IMG/VR virus record: IMGVR_UViG_3300021378_001833
Location: 1 to 30,184 of that record
Source of the DNA: a virus
Strand: one strand, 5' to 3'
DNA: 30,184 nucleotides
In this document: piece after piece, positions 21,949 through 30,184 of the stretch
How the letters are laid out: every line of letters starts with the position of its first letter
Position numbering within the stretch: the stretch's first letter is position 1
Notes under the pieces: model-generated
Database searches by the model: none
Told to the model about the DNA's origin: nothing
What the model saw: the letters and a program-made list of their open reading frames with translations, nothing else
Translations under genes and position numbers: made by a program

Positions 21949-22789
21949 GACAGAAGCTGTAGGCAAAACAAAAAATGCGTCTAAGAAAGCCGCAAAGAAG
22001 AAACAAGCTAAAAGCAAAAAGCTTTTTGGTCCAGATGTTTACAAGAGAGACGAGCATGGTCTTCTTGAGTGCGTTGATTATGTTTTCAACGATGATGGAT
22101 CAGTAAATTGGAGAGCTATGATCAAGCCAGAGTTCCTTTACCCCAATAAAGGATGGTTCGAAATGCGAGGGCAGCAAGTTCCAAGCTCGACAGATGGCCT
22201 TAGAGATAATCAACTTCTAATTATGCTCGGTGGCATCAAAGAGTTAGCCAAGCTGAGAGGTTTCAGTGCAGTTGCTTTCGATGTTAAGAATGTTGAAGAA
22301 GGTTACGTTACCGCTCGTTGTGATGTGGAGTGGATTGGCAACTATGAATCTGCTGACCATGAATCCTCTCACAATAGTGTATGTTATGAAGACTATGCCA
22401 ATGCATCCCTAGAAAATACAGACGCTTTTTGCGAAAAGTTTTTAGAGACCATCGCTTGTAATAGAGCTTTTGTTCGTTGTGTAAGGAATTTTCTTAATAT
22501 TCATATTGTTGGTGCTGATGAAATAGACAAGTCTGGAAACAGGTCGTCTACAAGCAAGAGCGATACTACACCAGCTGTATCCAGTAGCGCCCCTATAACG
22601 CCCTCTGGTCTACTAGAGAAGACATTGAGAGACAAGCACAGCGTAGAGTCTTTCGACGCCTTCAAAGACGTTCTAAGAGGCTTGTGGAAAGATGGCAAAT
22701 ACACCAACGAAGAGGTTAAAGACTGGAAGTCGTTTGATGACATTCCTGCTAAAGAAGCAAGAAAGCTTATTGGTATTATTTCTAAATGA
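21929..22789 (+). CDS. possible Rad52-fold single-strand annealing protein
   Basis: 286 residues from ATG 21929 (20-base overlap with the preceding gene; the upstream 21890 start would overlap more). The N-terminus is lysine-rich (about 1-32). The core, about 60-195, has LIMLGGIKELAKLRGF, a beta-strand pair ending in ARCDVEWIGNYE, and the helix FLETIACNRAFVRCVRNFLNI, an arrangement like Rad52/Erf annealing proteins where a basic helix follows strands. A Ser/Thr/Pro-rich linker (about 204-224) leads to a C-terminal helical domain. It would anneal complementary strands and act with UvsX. The fold is inferred by pattern only and has no decisive motif; it could equally be an uncharacterised phage protein. 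Confidence 0.4.
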   Translation: MNKKDNKTEAVGKTKNASKKAAKKKQAKSKKLFGPDVYKRDEHGLLECVDYVFNDDGSVNWRAMIKPEFLYPNKGWFEMRGQQVPSSTDGLRDNQLLIMLGGIKELAKLRGFSAVAFDVKNVEEGYVTARCDVEWIGNYESADHESSHNSVCYEDYANASLENTDAFCEKFLETIACNRAFVRCVRNFLNIHIVGADEIDKSGNRSSTSKSDTTPAVSSSAPITPSGLLEKTLRDKHSVESFDAFKDVLRGLWKDGKYTNEEVKDWKSFDDIPAKEARKLIGIISK

Positions 22790-23244
22790 TTAAAAGGATA
22801 ACAAACCCAGACGAATTCAAACAGGTAATCCTAGATATGGATGAAATGTTTGACATCGAAAATGGAGAACAGGGACACGCTTGTGATCTAAGACACAACA
22901 AAGACACAATCATCGCTGGCTTTGCCAACAAGCAACTGCTTAATTTCGATGTATTCGTCTGGGCTAATAAAGAGGAAAGCGGTTTCGACTCTTTATGTAT
23001 TTTCCTAAATGAAAGAAGTATAAAGTTTGGAAAGAAGTTCTTTGTTGAATTCCTATGGATTTCAAAAAACCCAAAAGTAGGATTCAAACTATTTAAAGAG
23101 GCTGTTGAATTCGCAAGAAAAAACGGCTTTGAATATATAGGAGTATCAACATCAGAGAGAAATCCGAATACACCAAAGTATGAAGAGTTTTACGATAAGC
23201 TAGGCTTTGTAAAAGATTCTTCAAATTTTATAGCAAAATTATGA
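22786..23244 (+). CDS. GNAT-family N-acetyltransferase
   Basis: 152 residues. The C-terminal half has a GNAT-like layout: a strand (FFVEFLWIS) followed by the acetyl-CoA helix KVGFKLFKEAVEFARKNG, the strand YIGVSTSE and the closing NTPKYEEFYDKLGFVK (usual x-x-Y-x-x-x-G-F). The canonical Q/R-x-x-G-x-G/A loop is reduced to NPKVGF, a common variation. The N-terminal region (DEMFDIENGEQ) is divergent. It would acetylate a small molecule or protein amine. The gene overlaps its upstream and downstream neighbours by four bases each. Substrate unknown. Confidence 0.7.
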   Translation: MIKRITNPDEFKQVILDMDEMFDIENGEQGHACDLRHNKDTIIAGFANKQLLNFDVFVWANKEESGFDSLCIFLNERSIKFGKKFFVEFLWISKNPKVGFKLFKEAVEFARKNGFEYIGVSTSERNPNTPKYEEFYDKLGFVKDSSNFIAKL

Positions 23245-23414
23245 ACAACGAAGTAGCGAAAAAAATAAGAGATATAATCGACCCGCAAGACGCGACGACT
23301 AGGCGAGTGTATAGAAGAGCTAAAAAGCAGTATATGAAAACCCCTAAACACTTGAGGGCTGATTTCCTGCTTTCTCTATCCCAACTATTGTCTCACGATG
23401 ACCAAGAACGTTAA
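23241..23414 (+). CDS. 57-residue basic helical protein
   Basis: A small gene from ATG 23241 to TAA 23412-23414. The start overlaps the GNAT stop (ATGA) and the end overlaps the next gene by 17 bases, the same packing as its neighbours. Without it a 153-base hole would interrupt an otherwise gapless operon. The sequence is basic and helical, with ATTRRVYRRAKKQYMKTP in the middle and a hydrophobic helix DFLLSLSQLL near the end, then an acidic tail. Function unknown; a small nucleic-acid-binding or regulatory protein is one possibility. Confidence 0.55.
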   Translation: MNNEVAKKIRDIIDPQDATTRRVYRRAKKQYMKTPKHLRADFLLSLSQLLSHDDQER

Positions 23415-23643
23415 TTGGTCTGAAAATCAAATAGGTGGCTTTTGGATCAAAGCTACATCCAAGGGCAATAAGTTTATGTCTGGGACGGTTAAGATGAAAC
23501 TATCTGATTTAAAAGAAAACTTTTTAGAAGCTGATGGCGAAACTGTGACAGTTAGGTTAGCTGTCTTTAAGAACGACTATAAGAAAGATAATAACCCAGA
23601 CTTCAATTGTTTTACTTTTAAAAAGAATTCCTCTGATACTTAA
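23398..23643 (+). CDS. small DUF736-like phage protein
   Basis: 81 residues. GGFWIKATSKGNKFMSGTV (13-31) followed by VTVRLAVFKNDYKKDNNPDF is the pattern of a short beta-rich protein common in replication regions of phages and plasmids (DUF736-like), with unknown function. It is the last plus-strand gene and ends 26 bases inside the oppositely oriented distal tail gene. No terminator hairpin is visible at the junction. Confidence 0.55.
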   Translation: MTKNVNWSENQIGGFWIKATSKGNKFMSGTVKMKLSDLKENFLEADGETVTVRLAVFKNDYKKDNNPDFNCFTFKKNSSDT

Positions 23644-25210
23644 AGTTAAGGTGTCCGTGGCCTGTGTTGGCTACAAGATACAGTCCGCTCTCCGTATAAT
23701 TTATTCCAAGCTCTACAGCTGCGCCCGTATTTGAGTCTCTTATTTCAAACAATGGCATACCGCTGTTCAACGGATCTATAGAAGTGCCTGTTGCGTTAAG
23801 TTTTATATTTTTGGATATATTGCTGTATGGGTCTAAGGGGTTTTTAAATTCCAAGGAATAATCAAAAGTAGTATAAATCCATTGTCCACTTAGATTTGTT
23901 TCTACGGTTTTAAACAAGAAGTCAGGTCCATCATAAACACCCGAAGAAGAGCCGTAGTTTTGCTTGTCTATCAACAGTCTATCTACTATTCCAGACGAGC
24001 CAGTCAATTCTTGGTTTATTGACCCTGTTTTAAATACATTGCTCGAGCTTGCTCCTCTGTAAGATATATTTAATTCTGGAGCGTTTGTAGCTAATGGAGC
24101 TTCTTCTTTTTGGTAGATTTTATGTGGTCCAAATTTAACTGCATTGCCAGAGCCTATTTTTGAATGGCCCACCATAGAGAACCAGTAATCTTTATTTACG
24201 TCTAATCCAAAAGAACTATTTAATTCTATATTAAATAATGTTGCTGATGCATCTAAATTCTTAGAAGCGACAAGATTCGAATCGTTAATATCAAAGCTTT
24301 CTGTTTCAGAAGCATATACGTCTACGTGAGAAGCTCTTGTTTTTCTAGTGTCATTTGCGAAAACAGTCTTTATTATAACTGCGTCTTCGATAGATCCAGA
24401 AGGTAAAACTCCTGTTGTCGATGAGCCAGTTTCGCTGTCAAACCATTTTGTTGTACCCTGTTTGTCTTGTATTTGTATTTCTGGTATAAACAGTCTATTT
24501 CCGTAGGTATAGACTTGGGCTACTCCTTCTTGTGAAAGAAGGTCGTCCTTTGTTCTTGCTCTTACGCCGAAGTTAGGCTCGTAATATCCAAATACTTTTA
24601 TATTGTCCTGTTCTGTAAATGTGAACTTAGAAACATAACCTTCTAAATAGTTTGGGTAAGCAACTATTCCGTTTTCATTTAAAATATCATAAGAAACAGA
24701 TTTAAAAAACAGGCTATTCTGCATGTCTGTTGAATTTGAAATGTATTTATTTTTTCTGTCCAGAAAAGAAAATTTAAAAGTTACATCTCTTTCTAAATGT
24801 ATCCCGCTACCTTCGCCAATTATAGAAATATCTTTACTATCGTATTTAAAAGAAGATTCAAAATCGTAAATAGGGTAATCTCCAAATGGGTCAGAATCTA
24901 CCCTGATCGGATCAAATAGACCTCCAGTATATTGTCCTACTGGATTACACGGATTGCCCGTTTGAACAGATCTGTAAATAGAGCTATCGTTAAATCCTGT
25001 TGAGTTTCCAGAAAAAGTCCAGAAACCACTACCAGAGTTATACTGTATATCTACAGTATAGTAATCGTAATTACTTAACTCTGGCGACCCTGTATAGTTT
25101 TCATAGTAACCGCAACTTGGGTAGTCGCCAGTTCCTCTTTTTATTCTTATATCACCAGTTGGACTTACTGATGGTATTTTTACATATAATGGTGTGCAAC
25201 AAATAGACAT
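23618..25210 (-). CDS. distal tail or receptor-binding protein downstream of J
   Basis: 530 residues, rich in Ser, Gly, Asn and aromatic residues with strand-forming stretches, low in lysine clusters: a typical virion beta-structure protein. The N-terminus has cysteines (C4, C5) and YVKIPSVSPTGDIRIKRGTGDYPSC. No catalytic motif, coiled coil or membrane segment is seen. It follows the tail-tip gene by 22 bases on the same strand, so it is likely co-transcribed and part of the tail tip or a fibre that touches the host. I do not recognise a family. It converges on and overlaps the plus-strand operon by 26 bases. Confidence 0.6.
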   Translation of the reverse strand: MSICCTPLYVKIPSVSPTGDIRIKRGTGDYPSCGYYENYTGSPELSNYDYYTVDIQYNSGSGFWTFSGNSTGFNDSSIYRSVQTGNPCNPVGQYTGGLFDPIRVDSDPFGDYPIYDFESSFKYDSKDISIIGEGSGIHLERDVTFKFSFLDRKNKYISNSTDMQNSLFFKSVSYDILNENGIVAYPNYLEGYVSKFTFTEQDNIKVFGYYEPNFGVRARTKDDLLSQEGVAQVYTYGNRLFIPEIQIQDKQGTTKWFDSETGSSTTGVLPSGSIEDAVIIKTVFANDTRKTRASHVDVYASETESFDINDSNLVASKNLDASATLFNIELNSSFGLDVNKDYWFSMVGHSKIGSGNAVKFGPHKIYQKEEAPLATNAPELNISYRGASSSNVFKTGSINQELTGSSGIVDRLLIDKQNYGSSSGVYDGPDFLFKTVETNLSGQWIYTTFDYSLEFKNPLDPYSNISKNIKLNATGTSIDPLNSGMPLFEIRDSNTGAAVELGINYTESGLYLVANTGHGHLNFKYQRNSF

Positions 25211-25232
25211 ATTATTTATACTGTATTATTTT

Positions 25233-28200
25233 TTATTCAATGGTAACACCAGCTAAAGTAGTTCCCTCGTTTTCTTCCTGTTCCTCATCTTCTTCTGTGT
25301 TTATATCTTCAACTATCAGGCTAGCTGAAAATGGCTCTGAGTCGTAAAATCGTTTATCATAACTTTGATTATTAAATATATCCGAAAGAGCTTGTATTCT
25401 AAAATTGTGTTTTCCTATGTATTGAGGTTCAAAAAACGTAGAAGTATTATTTGTTGTTTGCGGTTCGCTTGCCGCTCCATTTGGCTCTTCAAAATAATAG
25501 TAATATCCAGTAGCATTTTCTACAGGCTCCCATTCAGCTATCAAGGAAAAGAAGTCTTTTCCTTCTTCTGTTTCTGTGATTAAAGTTAAGTCGGCGTTTG
25601 GACTTTCCAATGTTATGTAATTAGTATTGTTTATTTTTAAATCGTTCGAATTATAATCGTCATACACTTCATCCTGAGGAGACTTGTCACCCTTTTCTAT
25701 CTCTTCGAACTTTCCAGAGTGGTATTTTGAACCCAGTACCGTATAAGAATAATTTTCATTCTCTTTGATACTTGTGATTTTGAACACCTGGTCTTCGGTA
25801 TCTTTTGATTGGAACCTGTAGGTAGATCCTTCTGGGATAAATTTAAGCAAGTTGGAGTTAACGTCGTTTTTGTCTATATAGAGTTTATCTCCAAACTCTT
25901 CTGATTGTTGCCCCTTGTAACCTCCCCAGCCAGTAACCGAGAAAGTTCTTATTTGAGAAGAACCGTTTAAGTTTATCTTTTCGCTTTCCACTCCTCCTTG
26001 ATAATCTAAATCAAACAAACTATCAAAAGTTTGAAATGCCCCAGAAAAGTTTATTTCTGCTACCCCACTTCTTTTATTTAGTGAGTTTGTATCGTAAACA
26101 AAACCAGACACAGATTCAGAAACGCCCCTCGACAAAGACTTGAAGTTAAACGTATTGTCTCCAGTATCGGAAATAAACAGGTTGTATTCATTGCTTTGCT
26201 GGAAAGCTTTCCCTGTTGAGAAAACCCATCCAGTAGCTTCTGTGTCAAACCATATAAACTTATTATTTAGTCCTGTGTAAGAAGCGTATTGCTCATAAAG
26301 TTCATCTTCTGTATTTTCTTTTATGTATTCAAGGTTGTATCCTGCTTCGTATTTATCGAATCTGTAAATAGAGTCAAACTTACTTTTGAAATCAACATAA
26401 GAAGGGTCTGCGCTGACTTTAAAGTCGGTGACTCTTTTTCTTTTTAAAGATGCGTCAATATCAAGATCGGCTTTGGAAACATTTCCTGTAGGTAAATATA
26501 CAGTGACTTGGCTATTGTTTTGTAAGATATTAAATGGCGCGGTTGTTCTTATTGAGCATTCCTGCGGGTCTATGCTCAATACTCGCCCTATATTATTTCT
26601 TAATGATTTGAGGTCGTCTTCGACAATTATTAAGTCTCCAGGTTTACAGAGCAGACACTCATTACCAGCTTCGAACATAATCGACTCGTTTTCTTTCGTT
26701 GTCTGATACATTATGTGTTTGGCAGCTCTTCTAGCCATTGCTTTAGATGTAATGCCCATTGCCGTTATCTCTTTTTTAAACACACCTCTCTCTAATATAT
26801 CTTTTTCGTTTTCTACGTATTCTGTTTTAGACTTGTAGTCGTCATTTCTGTCTTTGTAGGAGACTTCGACGGCATTGAACTTCTCATCTCTTTTGTAACT
26901 TGAATAAGAAAACAAACCATCCCTCACATTAGAGTTTGTAAAAAGAGCTGTTGGTTTTTTTATCCTGTCGTCTGAAAAGCTTATTATTGAATTTTTAAAG
27001 TAAACTATACCTCTAAATATAGCTGCGATAGAATTTATAGCATCAAATATCTTTGTCCCTTGGGAGAAAGCTATGTTGCAGTTGAATCTAGGCTCTAATC
27101 CTCCTCTATCATCGGGTGATCCGAAAAAGAAACCTTCTTCATCCACTGCGTCACAAAATCTCCCTATAGAATACAACTCCCATTTGTTGATTTGATTTTC
27201 AAATACTTGTTCACCGAGTCCATATCTTGTGGACGTTAACATGTCGTAAAGAACCCAAGCTGGATTATCGCTCCATGCAACTCTAAACGTTCCGTCCCAG
27301 TCTCCTTTGTATATTTGTTTTGAGTTATTTGATGTGTTATCAAAGTCAGCGATGGTTTTATAAAACCTCTTATCTTTTCCGCTTCTAAATGTCGGAGAGT
27401 AATTAGATGGTATTTTTATTTTTTTAAACTTACCTCTGTATGTTCTTTTAGGTATGTCATTGAATACTCTAGAGTCTACTTTGGTTCCGACTATGGCAGA
27501 GAAAGGGTAAGTACATTGAGAATCTATTATTTCGGTCACCTTAATTAAAGACATTTCTTTTGCTATCAAGGTAGAGTTAGACTCTGTTGATAATTTGGTG
27601 ACCCTAATATATCTTCTTTCTTTTAGGTCTTCTCTGTATTCGGTATCTTCGGCTAACTCCGAGTAAGTGAGAGGCGGCAATATAAAAGGTTTGTCTATAC
27701 CTCCTTGGGCCACAGTCTCGACATCTCTTTCTAGTTCTCTTATATCTTTGTATTCGAGTATAGAATCTATTGAGTCTGGGTTTCCTATGTCCATATAGTT
27801 TGGACTTTCGACAAGAGCTACTATTTGAAAAAATTTGCGCACAAAAACAGATTCCTTACCAGCGTTATTTATAAGTCCTGTCTCAACCAATACATTTACT
27901 GGAGCGGGTATTTTGCTTCCCAATTCTCCACCTGTCCCGTTATAATATGTATCTTCTGTTGTATCCATCAATGCCTCCACAGAGATGGTAACAAAGCAAG
28001 ATGATGTATTTGGGTTTTCTATTATATGGGTTATTGGTTGAGCCTTTTCGTTATAGTCTATTTTTGACTGGTTCCATTTGTGGTAAGCCTTATTACCTCC
28101 TCCTTCCCCTACTGCGTTTCTGTAGTCAGAACTTCCTTCTTTAGAGGCCAATCTGAAATCGTCCGCCATTGGTGGGATTGAATTACTATTGAAATTGAGC

Positions 28201-30155
28201 TTCGGCTTACCTGCGCTTTTCTTTAAATCATTACCTTCGCTAAGTTTCTGAATACCTAGATAATCTGTGCTAACAGCTCCAGCTCCGCCTTTTAATTCTC
28301 CCCTGACGTTAAATGGTCCAATTAATTTAGAGTTATAGAAGTGATCGATAAAAATGTTTCTGAAATAAGATAATGGAGTCTGCGTTTGACTCCCATTTCT
28401 AAATTCCATCATCACATTAGAGTAGTTGTATTTTTTCGCCCCTGTAATGGCATCTACTCTTTGTGATATATCGAATACGGCTAGGCCATCTATGCTTTTA
28501 TTGTAAGCTATTTCTTCTTTGTCCATTAAGAAGTTAAAGTATTCTATAGAGACGGAGCTTAACTTGCCTTTTCCGACTAAACTAGTTGCTACCAGTCCTG
28601 CCTTACCAGAAAATTTACCACTCGAGTTATTTCTCTTCTCTCTAACCTCTACAGATCTATCATTATCGACATTCAATATCTCCATGTAAAAGCCCTTCAC
28701 CCTTCCATTCCAAAGACCATCAGAGTCAAGGTTTGGTATCAAAAAGTTCAATCTCTTTCCTAGGTAATCTCCCCTAGAAACCAAAGACTTAGGCTCAATT
28801 GAGTAAGATTCCTCTATATTCCTCAATGGAGCGTCTTGTTCTACTATCTGTGCTGCTATTGAAAGAATATAAGCTTCGTCGATTGTGGCTTGTGTGGTAA
28901 TTTGAGCTACATTAACTAGGTAATATTTGTTTCCATAATGAAAACGTTCCCCACTATAATAATTAGTACTTGGTTTTATGTTTTCTATGAAATTTGGATC
29001 TCTAAAAATTTCTTGGTGAAGCAGTGGGTCGTATCCCTCTATAGCCTTATCACTAGAGAAGGAAACAAAAGAATAAGGAGGGATAAATTCATCGAAAGCC
29101 TCTCTATCATCATTTATGGACAAAGTATCCTTAACAAAACTAGTAATCTCATCTCTGGTTAATTCGGCTATCGATCCATCCTCTTGATTTATGTTAAGGC
29201 CTACTCCAAGAAGCTCCAAAGTATATCTTAAATATTCAGAACTCAATCCTTCGGTTCTTGGCTTGTTTACATTTATAGTGTCTATTAACTGATTTATTTC
29301 ATTGGATATTTTTGGTCTGTAGACCCCTTCTGCTAAGTTTGTATCTAAAGTTCTTGACCAATTAGAATACTGGAGACATATCTCAGAGTAGAGTGTATTT
29401 TGTTGGGCTTCGTTTACAAGTTGTTTTTCGAAGAAAACAGTTCCCCCGCAAGCTATCTTCTTGGCTTTCAGCTTATCTCTTGTATTGTAAACTCCAAAAT
29501 ATGCCCTTGTTTGATCTAAAGTGTGGTTTCTTAAATAATACGACCAGCTAGTATAGCTTGAATAGCCATTATCCCTGTATCCATATCTTGTATAACGGTA
29601 ATCATTTTTTTGTTTGTCAACCTTGGCCGCTAAAGAAGCTTCTGCATAAATTTCCCTGGCCTTATCTAATGTATGAACTGAGTTGTCATTGTATCTGACA
29701 ACTGTCCCGCTATAACCTCCAGCTGAAGATATATCTATACATGCAAATTGATTTTCTGCCAAATCATTTCTAGAACCGTTTTCATTAAAAACTCCAGGGT
29801 TTATAAAGTGAGATATTAAAACCTTACTTGATGATTGTTTTAGGGGATTTTGGTATGTATATGTTTTGAGTTCTTCTGTGACTTCTGTCCTCCTACTTCT
29901 TCCAGATCCAGTTCTGCGTTTTGCCGTTACCCATTTATGTTTATAAGAAGTAAATCCATATAAAGCATCTTCGTAATCTCCTAGTGTTTCATGAGATCCT
30001 GATACAAGGCTTATATAATCATTAATATAACCATTTTCATCTGGTTCGAACTCTTGAATAGCTTCGTCGAATCTCTGTACAAAGTTTTCGTTGGTGACCT
30101 CCACTTGTACGTCGTTCAAATTAAGTCCCTGCATATACGAGCTGGAATCTAACAC
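25233..30155 (-). CDS. J: tail-tip attachment protein, lambda J family
   Basis: 1640 residues, against about 1130 for lambda J. The J core lies at about 845-1180: TEIIDSQCTYPFSAIVG, VDSRVFNDIPKRTYRG, DGTFRVAWSDNPAWVLYDML, TSTRYGLGE, EPRFNCNIAF and AINSIAAIFRGIVYFKN follow the lambda J order. A fibronectin III-like domain is near 1540-1610 (SLIAEWEPVENATGYYYYFEE ... HNFRIQALS). The C-terminus is acidic (about 1618-1632). About 700 N-terminal residues precede the core and include a tyrosine-rich patch (187-207). J proteins cap siphovirus tails and bind the receptor. The start is ATG 30155: an in-frame TAG stands at 30182-30184 with no alternative ATG, GTG or TTG between. Confidence 0.88.
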   Translation of the reverse strand: MLDSSSYMQGLNLNDVQVEVTNENFVQRFDEAIQEFEPDENGYINDYISLVSGSHETLGDYEDALYGFTSYKHKWVTAKRRTGSGRSRRTEVTEELKTYTYQNPLKQSSSKVLISHFINPGVFNENGSRNDLAENQFACIDISSAGGYSGTVVRYNDNSVHTLDKAREIYAEASLAAKVDKQKNDYRYTRYGYRDNGYSSYTSWSYYLRNHTLDQTRAYFGVYNTRDKLKAKKIACGGTVFFEKQLVNEAQQNTLYSEICLQYSNWSRTLDTNLAEGVYRPKISNEINQLIDTINVNKPRTEGLSSEYLRYTLELLGVGLNINQEDGSIAELTRDEITSFVKDTLSINDDREAFDEFIPPYSFVSFSSDKAIEGYDPLLHQEIFRDPNFIENIKPSTNYYSGERFHYGNKYYLVNVAQITTQATIDEAYILSIAAQIVEQDAPLRNIEESYSIEPKSLVSRGDYLGKRLNFLIPNLDSDGLWNGRVKGFYMEILNVDNDRSVEVREKRNNSSGKFSGKAGLVATSLVGKGKLSSVSIEYFNFLMDKEEIAYNKSIDGLAVFDISQRVDAITGAKKYNYSNVMMEFRNGSQTQTPLSYFRNIFIDHFYNSKLIGPFNVRGELKGGAGAVSTDYLGIQKLSEGNDLKKSAGKPKLNFNSNSIPPMADDFRLASKEGSSDYRNAVGEGGGNKAYHKWNQSKIDYNEKAQPITHIIENPNTSSCFVTISVEALMDTTEDTYYNGTGGELGSKIPAPVNVLVETGLINNAGKESVFVRKFFQIVALVESPNYMDIGNPDSIDSILEYKDIRELERDVETVAQGGIDKPFILPPLTYSELAEDTEYREDLKERRYIRVTKLSTESNSTLIAKEMSLIKVTEIIDSQCTYPFSAIVGTKVDSRVFNDIPKRTYRGKFKKIKIPSNYSPTFRSGKDKRFYKTIADFDNTSNNSKQIYKGDWDGTFRVAWSDNPAWVLYDMLTSTRYGLGEQVFENQINKWELYSIGRFCDAVDEEGFFFGSPDDRGGLEPRFNCNIAFSQGTKIFDAINSIAAIFRGIVYFKNSIISFSDDRIKKPTALFTNSNVRDGLFSYSSYKRDEKFNAVEVSYKDRNDDYKSKTEYVENEKDILERGVFKKEITAMGITSKAMARRAAKHIMYQTTKENESIMFEAGNECLLCKPGDLIIVEDDLKSLRNNIGRVLSIDPQECSIRTTAPFNILQNNSQVTVYLPTGNVSKADLDIDASLKRKRVTDFKVSADPSYVDFKSKFDSIYRFDKYEAGYNLEYIKENTEDELYEQYASYTGLNNKFIWFDTEATGWVFSTGKAFQQSNEYNLFISDTGDNTFNFKSLSRGVSESVSGFVYDTNSLNKRSGVAEINFSGAFQTFDSLFDLDYQGGVESEKINLNGSSQIRTFSVTGWGGYKGQQSEEFGDKLYIDKNDVNSNLLKFIPEGSTYRFQSKDTEDQVFKITSIKENENYSYTVLGSKYHSGKFEEIEKGDKSPQDEVYDDYNSNDLKINNTNYITLESPNADLTLITETEEGKDFFSLIAEWEPVENATGYYYYFEEPNGAASEPQTTNNTSTFFEPQYIGKHNFRIQALSDIFNNQSYDKRFYDSEPFSASLIVEDINTEEDEEQEENEGTTLAGVTIE

Positions 30156-30184
30156 ATATCCGTTTGAGTTGACCAGTCCTTCTA

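Noticed and set aside
25211-25222. T4-late-promoter-like TATAAATA (minus strand, 25213-25220) before the distal tail gene
   Set aside because: It ends two bases before the ATG, so transcription would begin inside the coding region. In such AT-rich DNA the match is likely chance.

Overview
The window is part of the genome of a tailed double-stranded DNA phage, most likely a siphovirus of an uncultured, probably aquatic, bacterium. The minus-strand arm encodes a lambda J-type tail-tip protein, which indicates a long non-contractile tail. The plus-strand arm encodes a nearly complete replisome. Genes are packed with ATGA or TAATG overlaps, the DNA is AT-rich, and there are no tRNA genes, insertion sequences or CRISPR arrays. 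No gene-free stretch exceeds about 55 bases. The host cannot be named. Starts almost never have a Shine-Dalgarno sequence, which recalls Bacteroidota or other hosts with little SD use, but the promoters look like ordinary sigma-70 sites.

Layout. (1) 1-329: 3' end of a phage protein with a conserved R/C-rich motif. (2) 343-4928: sugar cassette with a GT-A glycosyltransferase, a GT42/DUF115-like protein, a fused aldolase/CMP-ulosonate synthetase, a HAD phosphatase and GDP-mannose 4,6-dehydratase. (3) 4941-10691: zinc-ribbon protein, UvsX/RecA, PD-(D/E)XK endonuclease, small protein, DnaB-type helicase, Toprim primase and a Cas4/RecB-like nuclease. (4) 10742-17059: a DNA polymerase III alpha subunit divided into three genes (PHP, DEDDh exonuclease, catalytic core), then a two-ring Clp ATPase. 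(5) 17070-18930: a small basic protein, an aminoglycoside-phosphotransferase-fold pseudokinase and a candidate ssDNA-binding protein. (6) 18930-23643: a GT-B glycosyltransferase fusion with its GT9 domain split across two genes, a possible Rad52-fold annealing protein, a GNAT acetyltransferase and two small proteins. (7) 23618-30155, minus strand: tail-tip protein J and a distal tail protein, convergent with the plus-strand block.

How it fits together. Modules 3 and 4 supply recombination, unwinding, priming, synthesis and proofreading. Modules 2 and 6 make and transfer activated sugars, probably to decorate virions or the host surface. The fused enzyme and its neighbours look like a short phage route to a CMP-activated 2-keto sugar acid.

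The most striking regulatory pattern is that all seven plus-strand genes preceded by a real gap carry a -10-like hexamer ending only 5-9 bases before the start codon, three of them with TTGAC at -35. This suggests leaderless transcripts at module boundaries. At 17321-17376 a perfect 13-bp inverted repeat brackets one of these start codons and overlaps its promoter, so readthrough and locally started transcripts would fold differently.
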